From Cavenderia fasciculata (taxonomy: Eukaryota > Evosea > Eumycetozoa > Acytosteliales > Cavenderiaceae): a stretch of DNA of 64,000 nt. Within the stretch, counting starts at the first letter, position 1. The number at the start of each line of letters is the position of its first letter. A program made the position numbers and the translations under genes. The notes below the pieces were generated by a model. That model did no database searches, had not been told where the DNA came from, and saw nothing but the letters and a program-made list of their open reading frames with translations. Location of the stretch: NCBI RefSeq assembly GCF_000203815.1, contig NW_004457736.1, positions 496,001 through 560,000 on the forward strand, given 5' to 3'. Below are positions 44,709-57,444 of this stretch, one piece after another.

Positions 44709-47700
44709 TTATTCGGAAGGTGGACTACGCGATGCGGTATGTGATGCTTCAGACAACTCTGAGGACAGAGTTAAATTATTAGTACTACTATCCAAACGTT
44801 GTTTGGATCTCATCTTTTTTAATTTTCCACCTCCGGCTTGTCCACTTCCAACTCCACCTCCGGTATCAACCGATGTGACTTGTTCTTTTGGTTTTTGAAT
44901 TTGGTTGTAGGCATAGAGAATGGAGAGTGCGGGTACGACTTCGGTGACGATGAGTCCAACAAAACTAAATATCATGTTTTGAACCTCGGCAATGACCAGA
45001 ATTAAAAAGAAGCCACAGTGCAAGACGAATCCGATACTACTGCACAACGTTACAATGTAGATACGCTTGTGTGTGGCGGATGAACCCGAGGTGGATCGCT
45101 TGACCATGAGGTAGATGTTGCCACCGAGGTAGATAAAGGCACCACCAATGATGAGTGAGATGAATGCCTGGATGACGGCATAGACAATCGAGACGATACG
45201 TTGGGGTGTGGTCTTGGACAGTGCCACCACCATACGACCACCACACTCGTTGCTAGGTGGGTCGGCAGCCGAGTACTGGAAGATGAGTACGATGGCAATG
45301 AACAAGAGGTAGAGGATGGCGTTGATGACGGCGATGATAGTACCAATACGACGCATAATATTGTCGTGACGCACCTTGGCAGAGATGACAATATACCAGA
45401 GCACTGTAATGATAGTGAATGCTGAAAAGTAGATAAAGGTGGGTAAAACAACCAAGATATAGTCGGCGACTGAACTAGACTCGAGACGACCCGATGGCAA
45501 GATGAAAAAGTATATGCAACGAATCACAATAAACAAAGTGATGGTAAAGGTGAGCATGTGCACCAGACGTAGTGGGTAGTGACGTACACCAAAGTAATGA
45601 CTGTAGAGTACATATCCGAGTTGGAACATACCCCACAACCCGCAGAGCAAAAAGATGACTGCTAACGTGTAGATGAGTCCAGTGGTTGATTTGCTAAAGG
45701 GTGCGTATGCGGCTGTCTCCCAGTCACTTTGACGTGCCATGGCAAAGTAGGTAGAGGTGGATGACGCGGTGATGTTTTCCGCCACTTGTGCACACACCCA
45801 CATTGCTCCAGTTTTGGGGTCGCGCTCAATCACTGCTTGCAAGCCCATGGGGACGAGGTAGCCGACTGTATCATTTTCCGAGGTCGAGACAACCTTGCTA
45901 AAGTCATAGATGGGGTAGTCGTCATTTTCCTTGACATCGCCACCCAGGCACAGACGGAATGAAGTGACACCGTTGGTGACGACTTTGATACCGTCCGACA
46001 TGACAATACCAACGACTTGGTTGTTACGGTTACGCACGGCGAAGCCATCAGGCTTGGCATACGATACAAAGTTGGACGACAGTGTCTCAACTGCCGACGA
46101 CTTGTAAATCTGACGAGACACTGATGAAATAATGACTGATGCACAGTAATATGGCACGGATGTCTTGTCAAAATGCAGTGCACCATAGGCAAATTCAAAC
46201 ACTGAATCTTCCTCTGAACAAGGTTTGGTTTCACCCAATACAACACTACTTGTTGTAAAGCATTCGCTGCCACCCGGACCCTCATCATTACACGCACATG
46301 TGATTGATTTAAGGTTCTCTTCAATACGTTCCATACGACACAATGAAGACGACCGCAAAAGATCCGATATACGTCCGAGATACGAGTAGTAGACGAGTGT
46401 ACCGACCGTACGCAAATCCATCACCTTGGAGTAGTTACCAGTCTGCACAAACTTTGATTGTTGCCATGAGAGTTGTGTAGAGACACCAGGCGACCAATGA
46501 CCAGGTGTCCATGTAAACTTGTTTGTCCATACGTTGTTGTTGGGTCCCGCCGCGCAGTCTGTGCACTCGCTCTCTGTCATTTGGTTGAATCGGTATCCAA
46601 TCGCATCCTTGTACACTTGTACTGTACGGCATCCCATTTGCATCTCACAAAACTTTCTACTTGTTGCTGGCGCCCACCATGACCGTACCAGACCCGGATA
46701 GTTTAAGCAAGCAGCGCGCGAAAATATAGAGGGTACGTGTGGATAACATCCCATTGGCGAGTCATTCTGGGGGTTGATACTATCATAACATGACGGCACC
46801 AGAGACAAGTCGGTCGAGTTGGTTGCCTTGTGACCTGTGGGGTCTACACACTTGCCCAAACCAGGCAGATATAATTTGTTGTTGGTCGACTCTTGTGAAA
46901 AGTAGTAGCTGTCTGAACAACTACCTCCATTACTCTCGCACGATTCCTTGGTAGTGCAAGGGATTTCTCGAATTGAACATAGGTTGTTGATGGATGGACT
47001 GGTGCCAAATTGGATATAACAAGAGTCTGCTGAAAAGTTGGTGCAATCAACCCAATATAACGGGGCGAAACATGCTATCTTGGCAGCAACCACCTTGCAA
47101 ACGCCTACTCGACTATCCCATGTTCCCAAAAACGAAGTGCATTGAGATTGGCCCCAACTCGGTTGAATACAATAGGCTTCAGAGTAACATTCATAGCCAC
47201 AGTTGTGTGAGCAATTGCCTTGTTTGGCACAGTCAGAGTCTGACAAACCCAACACATAGGTTCCATTGGGGAGCAGACATGCCTGTTCATTGGTCGTGTT
47301 GCACAGAGTCTCTGATGTGATTTCTGTCACCTTGTGACACTCTCCATGCGAGTCACATGCACCACAAAACCCACTGGCGCTGTTACACGTCTGTGCGCAT
47401 GTGGCATTATTGCATTCAGTTTTTGGGTCTGAATTACAGAACCCCATGCTATTACATTGTGCTTGTGTATTTGAGTAGGGTGTAAATGTATAGTCTGGGA
47501 AATAACCATCAAGACATACATCATGTTGTGGATTACACAATGTGTCTTGGCATTTTTGCTGTGGATAACATTTTGCAACTTCAACAGAAGCAGGCTTGTT
47601 TTCATATTTGTAGTAGGCACGATGGGCCAGTCCTCTGTAGTTGCAGTCGTTGGACGATGTCTTGGCGAGTAAGACGTCCACAAAATCGGGTGATTGGGGG

Positions 47701-50327
47701 TTGTCGGGCAATGAAAGCGTATTCTTGAGGTAGAATGTAGCCATGGTTGGTAGTTGCGCGACAATACACGTGGCGTAGAGACGGTCGAGTTGTGGAACGG
47801 GTGATTGGCATCGACGTGTGTACATGTTGCAAGAGGCACCTGGTAAAGTGCATGTAATCGTGTCATCCCTGTCACAATACTTTTCTATGTAGACGTGCTT
47901 GCAAAAATCGAGTGCATCCGATATATTCTTGCGGTACGACAAGAGATGGTCATTGTCGATTGTACAGTCACCTTCTTTAATATCGGTCAATGCCGAGTAA
48001 TAATCTTTCAAGAGTGATTCGGTGCAGTCTGGAGACCCACACGTCTCTTTTACCTTGGCCTTGTCGGCATCTTTAAAAGTGGCAACTGTATAGCTGACGG
48101 GCTTGGGCACACAACATTGGAAGAATGCCTTTGTCTTGTTGCAGCACGGGTCTGTTGACCAGTCGGCCGTGCCAAACTCGTACTGACACTCTGTCGATGT
48201 ACGCGAGATGTTTGTCGTCTCGATCAACGCCAACTGTCGTGCATCGTTGGAACATCCAACCCACACGTCTGACATGGTCTTGAGATCGATAGCAAACTGC
48301 AACGATGCAACCACTTGGAAGGACTGTGAGTCGTACAATTGACTCTGTATCATATTGATCGTGTTGATTAAATCGGTCAACGCTTCATAATCACAATTGG
48401 GTTGAACGACTGTGAACCGTGACAATCCTTCGAGTGGCGTACCACTACTATCCACCAACACATTATTAAACTCGATATATGACGATGAATACAATGTATC
48501 CCATGTATTATAGTTCTTTTCGTATTTGCCCTTGTATCCCAAAAGAAACGATGCTTGATAGGTCGCGTTTTTGGGACTGCTAGTGTCTATGTAATTGATC
48601 TCTTGGAAGAAATCATCTACCGACTCGGTCGAGAATATGTAGGGTAGTGGCCACAGCGGATTATTAACATCTCTAGGGAAGGTAGGACTGTATCCATTCT
48701 GTCCACTCCAATGACTAGACGGCGTATAACTGTTGGTAACAGGGTGATACAATCTCGATGTCCCATACAACGCAATACTTCCTCCCAGCACTGGAAAGTC
48801 TCTCGTCACTGACATTAATAATTTCTTTGGATACGATGTAACCATGATTGGATTACTACCAGATAGAGATTCCGTCGTATCCACAATCAAATAAATAAGT
48901 TTTTGAGAACCATTAAATTGACTCATTGTAAATGTTATAGATTCTGCATCTAAACAAAAAGTATTAATATTAATCTTTTTCTTTTTTCTTTTCCTTTTTT
49001 TCTTTTCTTACAAATGTTATTTAATATCCATTTAGCAGATGATCTTTGATTTCTTGAAGAAGTGGCTGAGTAATCTTCATATGCGTATATGGTCACAAAG
49101 GTGTTGTTGTAAAGTGGTGCAATGATGGTGTAGGAGCGTTGTGGAAGTGCTATAAACACAAAGTTATACGTAGAGCTCTGTGGAATGGTAACGACCAGAC
49201 CGTCGGGGATACATGAAAATATACCGCTGCCACACGACATGTTGTAACTGCTAACCTTGCCGATTGGGTCACCGGTATGTGCGATAAATGTGAAATTGGC
49301 CATCGAAGTGACTGCTCTGATCGTGATGAAATAGGTGTTGGGTGTGTATCCTGGACCGTTTGGGCAGATAGTAAACGATGACTGACCATGTGGATCCTCT
49401 TTATATGTGCGTAGTGTAGTGTCCATTAAATCGGTGCTACTCTCTATCCAGTAGAACCCATCAATCTGCGATGTCATCACAGTTATACCGTGACATGTGC
49501 CAGGTGCCATTGTCTGCGCGTCACTCTTTAGACGCAACTGAAGCGGTACGGCAATAGACACTGCAAACGTGTATTGCGTGTTGAGTGAGACCGGTGTCCA
49601 AGTTGCACCCTGGCAATACGACCGAGTTGCGCCTGTCGCCGAGTCTGTGTATGTGGTTGGACAAGAGAATGATGGACACGAGCCGTTATTAACGACAGGC
49701 GAGCCACACTGCGCAACCGACGCATAGTCGCACGAGCAGTCGAGTGTATTCAAGGCCGGACATGTTGACTGATTAGTGCATGCACCTATAGGTTTGTACA
49801 AGTACAACTCCTTATCCAATGTCACATCCATCAAAGCATATGACACGTCGACACCAATTACATTGGCATCCTTTTTTGTGATTTGTGATGATTGAATTTG
49901 AAATGCCTCTACTAATACATGGTTATTGTTACTATAGTTGTTGTTAGGGTTACCGATGTTACCCAGTTCTCCAAATAACAAGAAGAAAAATACAAATATT
50001 ACTACTAATCGTGGTAGTAGTATAGATGTTGTTGATTGGTTATAACCGACTGCTGATGCTGATGCTTTTGCTTTTGTTCCACCTGTATAACAAGTATATA
50101 TCTAATATAATAGATTGATAGATTGATAGATAGAGGTAGGAGATAACAAGGTTGTTTGACAAGTTAACATATATATTAGTAAAAGATATAAATGAATGGA
50201 TCAACCAATCATATGTCATTCTATTATGTTACATAATAGAGATAAGATATATTAATTGACCTGAAATGGGAGGTCAGAGGTGCGAGGATTATGAATCGTC
50301 ACAGAACAAACATACATTTTTATTCAT
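44709..50327 (-). CDS. Very large Cys-rich secreted-ectodomain, seven-helix membrane protein
   Basis: Exons 50327-50316, 50101-49012 and 48949-44709 give about 1,780 residues; the 12-base first exon (ATGAATAAAAAT, donor GTATGT) is inferred but keeps frame. A hydrophobic stretch (ILLPRLVVIFVFFLLFG) acts as signal or anchor. About 1,400 residues of ectodomain are Cys-rich, with EGF-like spacing around CNSASGFCGACDSHGEC and many NxS/T sites. The last 330 residues hold seven hydrophobic helices (from TGLIYTLAVIFLLCGLWGM to ALSILYAYNQI). The arrangement resembles the seven-helix TOM1/THH1 class or an adhesion-type receptor; I cannot decide. The tail is short, Ser-rich and cytosolic. Codons are G/C-ending. 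It could be a surface receptor or adhesion protein. Confidence 0.75.
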
Positions 50328-50767
50328 TATAATGAACGTGTGGGGGGTGGGGGTGTCAGTAAGTAGGTCGGCACAGATATCTGTGTGTGTGTGAAGTAAG
50401 ATATTCTATATTCTGATGTTGATTGTTTTGCTTGATATTTGATATAAATTGAGTTATAATTCTTATAAGTTCATCTATTATTTATACTATTTATGTTCAA
50501 CACTGGATCTGTTGTTGTTATAATACTGTGCGTTTTAAAAAGTGTAAAAAGAGGATAGAGAGAAGAGAAGATACAGAGAATCAAACACGCGGTGACACTT
50601 AAGATGGTTGGTTTGTGACCACAGTAAGGAGATAAATGTTTGAAAATCGTGATTGTCAACCAAAAAATAGAAATATCTGTATAAATTAAGAGCAGCTGAT
50701 TAATCAAACGTTTGGTTGGGTTGGTTGGTACAACGTGGATCGGTTTCTTCTGTTCGTAGTGGGGTGC

Positions 50768-50777
50768 CCCATAAATT
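50768..50777 (+). promoter_or_regulatory. DUSE-like word CCCATAAATT
   Basis: This matches CCCATAANTT, and a TATAA word follows at about 50793. Downstream at 50834-50885 two small stem-loops can be drawn (CATGA with TCATG; TTCGAACG with CGTTTTCG). A non-coding RNA gene is possible but no class motif is visible. Confidence 0.25.
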
Positions 50778-50969
50778 GGTTCATGCGCCGAATATAACAG
50801 AAAACTCGAGGTGCCTCTTGTTTTTTATTTTTGGCATGAGGTGGTTTTCATGAACTTCGAACGTTTCGTTTTCGAGTTGTGTGTTTGGTTCTCATCTGTA
50901 ATCGATCTGATCCAAAAGCGTATGATGTGGGTACAAGTAGTTGTAGTTCTTTCTCTCTTTAAAACTAGG

Positions 50970-50983
50970 AGCTGTGCACAGCT
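50970..50983. promoter_or_regulatory. 14-bp palindrome AGCTGTGCACAGCT
   Basis: A perfect palindrome followed at once by AGCTAGCTAGCT. It lies 1.1 kb upstream of ALAS and 650 bases upstream of the 7TM gene. Confidence 0.35.
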
Positions 50984-52107
50984 AGCTAGCTAATATTATT
51001 ATCATCACATGTCATTCATGCTAATACACCTAAAATTGATCCAATAGAATCACACTAGCCAAAGTAGGAGGTGTCTGTCTTGAGAAGAGTGTGGTGTCGT
51101 GAGTGGGTGTGTCATTATTAAAAGATTTTTCTTGTCTCTTATCTCTATCTCTTACTCTCACAAACACACAATTGAAAACACACACACACACGACCGGTCG
51201 ACTAAACTAGACCATACTATATTACTACTACCACCTCTTAAATTTAGTTTGAAATATCTCAAAGACAGGTATGGGTTGTCAGTATTATTAATATTCTTAT
51301 TATTATTTCTTGTCTTGTTTTTGTATTGTAATATTTTTTTTTATCATCCATCATCTAACCAAACCTATCATCTTCTTAAGAGATCCATCTGGCAATTGCC
51401 ATACACATACGGACACAATTTCCTTTTCTTTATGGACGGCTTCTTATTCTTATTCTAGTTCCTGCTTTATTCATATTTAGCATACCAATATTAGCAGTAC
51501 TACTTCTACCATCGATCCTATCCTATCCAACTGCTAAACACACACTCTCTATAAATATTAACTATTCTCTTTTCTATTTTTTATAATCATTTGATCATCA
51601 TCATCAATTTATCAACATCCAAAATCTTTACTTTAATTAAATATTTATAAATTCCTATGTATTTATAAATATATATACTCTTATATACGTATAAATATAT
51701 CTCTTTATCTCTCTCTTTACCTCGCAAGAAGATCTTCATTAACATCTTGGAATTAACACTATAGTTTTTTTTCGTTGGCGTTTTCCTTTTTTTTCTTTTT
51801 TTTTTTTAATTTTTACGCTGATTTGCAGCTGAAATCCCAAAACACACAAACAGACAACTTTTCGTTTTTTGTTTTACTTTTACCCTTCCTTCATTCTACA
51901 CTACTTCTTTTTTTCTACTCTATTTGGTTAACTCTTGATATATCATTTTTATATATCATATCGACCGATCAGTTTGTTTGTTTGTTTGTTGTTTGTAACA
52001 CTAACAAATAATATCATTTTTATTTTATATATCACTACATTAGTTAACTAATATATTTATATATATATATTAATATATAGCAAAACAACACAAAATAGTA
52101 GTAGAGA

Positions 52108-54045
52108 ATGATGTCATCAGTATTAAATCAATGTTTGATGTCTACAGCAGCATCATCTATGTTATTACAACAAGTTGGAAAGACTGCTGTTGCTGCTGCA
52201 TCTGCATCATCGATTAGCAGATGTCCCTTTTTACACAACAAAGTAGAATCATCATCATCATCATCGTCACAATCATCATACTTTAGCACTCATAGTGCTA
52301 CTGCTCAACAAACCGTTGAAAAGAATTCTGTCCCAGAGACACATCCAACTACACTGACTCCACAAAACGCAAAGGATTTCTTTGACAAGTGTCCATTTGC
52401 CGGTGTTGTAGAGGAAGGAATCAAGCAAAACGTATGTATTACACTCTTGTGCCATTAAACTCTCTACTCTGTTCAATACTTTTGACTACAGTACATTAAC
52501 GTAAATGTCATCGTTCTCTTCTCTATACAGACTGAGATGGGATTGGAAGTATTGTCTACTTTAATGGCCTCTCCACAACAACAACAACAAGAGAGCAGAG
52601 ACGACCTTTTGGTAAAGGAGATGATAGAGTCGACCGAGCTAAAGAGAAAGGAAATGCTTTTACAACAACAACACGACGACCAATACACCACTCCAACACC
52701 ATACGACAACAAGTTCCAATCGGTTATTGACGGACTCAAAACCGAAGGAAGATACAGAGTGTTTACGACCATCCAACGTCAAGTGGGTCAATTCCCATAC
52801 GCTAAAAAGTTTAACAATGTCGATTACGATCATTATCAACATGAACAACAAGAGGATCAAAAAGTCAACAATGAATACTCTAGACTTGGTGGAATCAATC
52901 TGCTAAAGACTGAGGAGTTGGATGTCGAGTTGCAAGAAGAGAGTGCTACTCAAGGTGACGTGGCGGTATGGTGCAGCAACGATTACTTGGGTATGGGACA
53001 ACACCGCGTTGTTATTGACGCCATGACAGCATCCATTAGAAAGATGGGTGCTGGATCAGGTGGCACCCGTAACATTAGTGGAACAACCTCTGAACACGTG
53101 CGTCTTGAGCACGAGCTCGCCGATCTACACAAAAAGGACCGTGCACTCGTCTTTGGCAGCTGCTATGTCGCCAACGTCAACACCATCACCTCGTTGGCGT
53201 CGGCATTGCCTGACATGGTCATTTTCAGTGATGCCAAGAATCACGCATCGCTCATTGAGGGTATTCGTAACTCGCGTGTCGAGAAGCACGTGTTCCGTCA
53301 CAACGATGTTGCACATCTCGAGCAGCTGTTGCAGTCAGTCGACGCTAACCGTCCCAAGCTCATCATTTTTGAGTCGGTCTACAGTATGGACGGCACGGTC
53401 GCTCCCATCGACGACATTTGCACGGTTGCCAAGCGTCACAATGCACTCACCTTTATCGACGAAGTGCATGCTGTCGGTCTCTATGGTGACCACGGTGCCG
53501 GTGTGTGCGAGCGTGATGGGTTAATGGACCGCGTCGACATTGTCTCTGGTACCCTCGGTAAAGCATTTGGTGTCTATGGTGGCTACATTGCCTCGTCGGC
53601 CCGTCTCATTGATCTTGTGCGTTGTCTTTCGCCCGGGTTCATCTTTACCACCTCTCTTCCACCCGCTATTGTCGCAGGTGCCTGTGCATCAGTATCCTAC
53701 CTCAAAAAGAGTAAGCGCGAAAGAGACATGCACAAATCACAAACCAACAGCCTCAAACAAGCTCTTCGTAATGCCAATCTCCCTCTCCTCGAGACTGCCT
53801 CGCACATTGTCCCCCTCATTGTCGGTGACAGTGCCCGATGCAAGCAAATGAGTGACTATCTCATGGCCAAGCATCGCATCTACGTCCAGCCAATCAACTA
53901 CCCAACCGTGCCAAAGGGTACCGAGAGATTCCGTCTCACTCCCTCACCCGTTCACAACGAAACGGCCATCAAGCACTTGGTCTCTAGCATGGTTGACTGT
54001 TGGAAGAAATTTGGACTAACCTTTACCGCCACCACCAACAACTAA
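52108..54045 (+). CDS. ALAS: 5-aminolevulinate synthase, mitochondrial, with heme regulatory motifs
   Basis: Exons 52108-52431 and 52531-54045 give 612 residues. The enzyme joins glycine and succinyl-CoA with PLP as the first step of heme synthesis. Marks include WCSNDYLGMGQH, GAGSGGTRNISGT, FIDEVHAVGLYG and SGTLGKAFG with the PLP Lys (about K452). The N-terminal presequence is Ser/Ala-rich and carries two heme regulatory CP motifs, SRCPFLHNK (C39-P40) and DKCPFAG (C95-P96), as in animal ALAS, so import may be blocked by heme. A Gln-rich, acidic stretch (about 110-220) precedes the core. Strong G/C-ending codon use suggests high expression. Confidence 0.93.
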
Positions 54046-54225
54046 GGGCATCTCGGAAATAACCAGTTATTTTTTGGTTGCAATCAATATCAGCAACCCA
54101 AAACAACAACATCATTTATTAATAATAACAAGAAAAAGAAATAATTTTAAATCTAAAAGAAAAAAGAAAAAGAAAAAGAAAGAGGCCCAAACTATCATAA
54201 TAATCAAATAAAATTAAATTAAATC

Positions 54226-54517
54226 TATTCCAATACTATACCATTGCCTTTTAATATTTAATATTATCGTTGGACTATAAAGTTGTAAAGAGGAATATAT
54301 TACTATTAAACATTAATTAAATGTTTACATACCTAGATGAGTTGTGGATTGTAACTTTAACTGAGGAGGGTTAATACTATTCAACACGTTGAGCTTTATC
54401 AAGGTATTCTAACAATTTATACATTAATAAAGTCCAACATATTAAATAATATTAACCTCCTAGTCTTGATTGGTTTATTCACTTGCATGCTTCGATAGAT
54501 ACCATTTCTGAAATTAT
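54226..54517. repeat. Direct repeat R1 (with internal hairpin)
   Basis: About 290 bases, starting about 180 bases past the ALAS stop, recur in diverged form at 55738-56030 in the same orientation. Inside, at about 54364-54461, arms of roughly 30 bases (AGGAGGGTTAATACTATTCA... and ...AATAATATTAACCTCCT) are imperfect reverse complements, as in a small MITE. Confidence 0.6.
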
Positions 54518-55737
54518 TTAAATAAAGATAAAAATATAGTTATTATGTATTTTTTTCAACATATTGTAGAATGGCTAACAAGTTGTCTAGAACTTTGGAG
54601 CCTGGTACAGCCTTTTTCAGGGACTGGAGGAATGGCCTGGCAGTATTTTCAATATTGGCCAGCTTCTTCCATTGCTCAGTTGCTGACATACAAAGAGTTT
54701 CGGGACAGTCAGAATTCCGCTGCCAAACACAAGATCTTCTCGGCTTGCAGCTGGATTATCCAAAGACCAAAATGAGGTTGGATATATACTTTTTTCATTG
54801 CAATTGGATACCCATACCGATCGGAACAAAAGATAGATCTATGGTGCCACTACTCTAAAAGAATCAATCACCATATTCAAGTATGATTGAGACCAAGGTT
54901 TTTTCCACAAGAACTAGATGACGTTCAAGTTGGACTCGTCATTCTCGTGGCAACGTCAGATAGTCTTTGTTACGTCCTACATCATTTTGTCTGAATACAA
55001 AAATCTACCATCAACAATTTGATTGTCAAATGATCATTTTAGTAGACTTGTCTCTCGAGACTTGCGGACTTTGCAGACATTGTCAGAACCTGACCTCCAA
55101 ATTTAATAGAGAAAGCATCATTTGAAATAATATGGCTTTTAGTTACTTCTCTTACTCATTCCACTCTCCTTGATTCGTCCTTTCCGTTGTCAAGTATCTT
55201 GTACTTGTCAGAGACAGTTTAAAGTTAGAGTTCGTCTCCCCAGGGTTACAACCTTGCTGCTGGGAGCCTCTTTCTTTGATGGTAGGAGGAGCATCTGGTA
55301 GTACAGAATTGGTGTCTTCTTCCTATTGCTCCTCTATCTCTTCATCAGCATCCTCCTTTTTCTTGTACCTTTGTTGGTCTATCAGTGATAGGTGTATCAG
55401 GAATGATGTGTAAGAGTAAGACCTGTATGGCCCTCTAATGGCTGTGAATATATAAACTGGTTTATCAGAGTATGAATATCTAGATATATATATATATATC
55501 ATCTCTTTAGTATAATATCATGAACAATGAAGATACCTTCAGTATCCTATGTACTACTCTTTGCAAACATAACAAAAGCCAACTGATCATGAGTAGTTCC
55601 TCATCCATGGAAAACCATCTACCAGCGTGATACCTTGGTATGCTTTATCTCCTAACAATAAACGGGAGTAGTGGATCGCATGTATATATATATATATATA
55701 TATATATCTTCAAATAAATAAATACTTGACAATTTTG
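54518..55737 (-). mobile_element. Probable decayed mobile-element or gene relic between direct repeats
   Basis: Between the two repeats are interrupted, protein-like stretches, mostly on minus. One near 55620-55680 (YSRLLLGDKAYQGITLVD) faintly recalls a DDE-type transposase. Another near 54545-54740 reads Cys-rich (SCKPRRSCVWQRNSDCPETL) then helical and ends in LQYVEKNT. G+C content is higher than in host spacers. It is clearly broken in several places. Class is unsettled: a DNA transposon is my first guess, and a repeat-bounded retroelement fossil cannot be excluded. Confidence 0.35.
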
Positions 55738-56030
55738 AATCTATCCAATACTATACTAAAATATTTCTTTACTATGACTAGAGAGTCTCTGTACAGAGGC
55801 AGATATTAATATTAAACTTTAATTTAAATGTTTACTTACCAACGTTGAGTTGTTGAGTTGTGGATTGGGGAGGGTTAATATTATTCAACACGTTGAGCTT
55901 TGTTAAAGTACCCTAACAATTTATACATTAATCAAATCCAACGTATTAAATAATATTAACCTCCTAGTCTTGTCTGGTTTATTTACTTCCTCGGTATCAT
56001 TGGCTCCATTGCTGAATTTATGTTTGTTGC
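55738..56030. repeat. Direct repeat R2 (with internal hairpin)
   Basis: This is the second copy of R1, about 80% alike by eye, with its own hairpin at about 55871-55967. Its right end overlaps the last codons of the broken reading frame at 55983-56587, so the repeat unit may be the 3' end plus 3' flank of a duplicated gene. Confidence 0.6.
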
Positions 56031-56587
56031 TGTTGCTGTTGCTGATGCTGCTGCTGCTGCTGCTGTTGTTGTTGTACTGGTTGGTTGAGTTGAATCATTA
56101 GTATTATTATTATTAATATTATTATTAATATTACTATCTATTTCATCTTCTTCTATGTGTGTTTGGGGTGTATAACTGTAATTATTAATTGGTTGTGAGT
56201 TATTATGATCTGTGTCGTATCCATCGATATGTTGTTGTTGTTGTTGTTGTTGGAATGGCAGAGGTATATGGGAAAATCATTCCAAAGATCTTGGATATAA
56301 TCAATTCAAAATTCCATATCGTAAAAGTAGTTTAATTTGAAGGAGGGATAAAAGTAGTATATTCCAATGGTCGTCTGTATCTTCGTAAACGTCCACGTGG
56401 AGTAAATTACCGTGAATATCCAAATGTTTAGTTGATTTTGTGTGTGATTTCATTGCATCTTGGTCAAGTATGCATCCACATTGGATACAACAACCGTAGT
56501 GCACAATACCATATGATACAAGAGTTCGTTGCAACTGTTGATTTGATAATCACAACCTTCGAACTTGCTGCATCGAACCAATGACAT
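55983..56587 (-). pseudogene. Interrupted gene with zinc-finger-like N-terminus and low-complexity tail
   Basis: A minus-strand start at 56587 (MSLVRCSKFEGCDYQ) is followed by a frame reading CIQCGCILDQDAMKSHTKST with C-x2-C and H-x5-H spacing, like a U1-type finger. A later frame (to the TAA at 55983-55985) reads HIDGYDTDHNNSQPINNYSY, then Asn, Thr and Ala runs, and ends MEPMIPRK. Each part looks protein-like but they lie in different frames with no ordinary introns to join them, so the gene appears broken or is misassembled. It may belong with the neighbouring element. Confidence 0.4.
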
Positions 56588-57444
56588 TGCAATGTAATTA
56601 GAGAAAGAGTGTGTAATATTAAATAGGGAGAATAATGTAAGAGAGAGGGAAAGAGTGTGTAAAATTAATTAGAATAATGAATGTTTAAATCGATTCTTTA
56701 TAGCTTTGTTTTGAAATGATAACACTGAAACCAAAGGTGAACAAGTAGTGGTGAGGGTCGAATAGTGGTGATCACTTTTCAATGTTCACCATACAATGGT
56801 GGTTACACAAATAAATAATAATTAGAGGGTTGATGGGTGGTCATGGTTCAATCTCTGTGAAATATTATCCTATTTTGGATTCCCACTCTTTATCATACCA
56901 ATGATGATGGTCGACTTAGAGTGTTTGATGATTTATTTCCAAGGAAATAAATATATTTAGTTTTTATTTTAAATATATATCGTTTGTAATTAAAATACAT
57001 ACTTGATTTTGTTCGAATTAAAATCAATCAATATATTATCTATATAAAATGATTTTTTATGAATCTACCTACAAAAGCATAGTTATGTGTGATAGAATAA
57101 GATTATGTTCAGTTTAGATTATCGGTAGAAAGATGTAGATAAAATAAGCGTTGCCTTTATTGATAATAATATTGGTTATTTATAGTTGATTGTTTAGATG
57201 GCATCTTGGATGAGCATTTGGTTAAAGTTGTAGTAAACGTCAGAATAAAAGATGAAACGACAATGTGTAAAGGTTAAATAGCTAAATAGGTAATAGGGTT
57301 TTACTGACGTGTGGTGTGTTGTGTGTTGAGTGGCTAGAGGCTAAAGCCAGAAGAGGTGATAGTTAATATGATGTATTAGGACATAGACATTGTCGAATAT
57401 ATATTAAAACGAGTTGATGGCTATGTGCATAATTTTATATTTGT
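56588..57444. other. Intergenic region
   Basis: About 860 A+T-rich bases between the broken gene's start and the IGHMBP2 stop. I see no convincing gene or strong repeat; GTAATA/GAGA patches near 56600-56660 are simple. Confidence 0.4.

Larger units (their letters stand above)
50328..52107. promoter_or_regulatory. Long divergent promoter region, 7TM protein (-) / ALAS (+)
   Basis: This 1.8-kb stretch lies between two divergent starts. It includes a G-rich patch (50341-50355), a DUSE-like word at 50768 and a 14-bp palindrome at 50970-50983. CT-rich and T-rich tracts come before ALAS (51700-52000). Short open frames are repeat-driven and are not accepted. Confidence 0.45.

Noticed and set aside
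45037-47875. Several frames inside the 7TM gene on both strands
   Set aside because: All overlap the single long minus frame, which carries the Cys-rich and membrane domains.
50803-50817. GAGGTGCCTC and GGGGTGCCCC as hairpins
   Set aside because: A two-base loop cannot close; they are short near-palindromes without further support.
51099-51458. 119-codon plus-strand frame upstream of ALAS
   Set aside because: It is driven by CT- and AT-rich low-complexity DNA, with hydrophobic runs typical of T-rich sequence.
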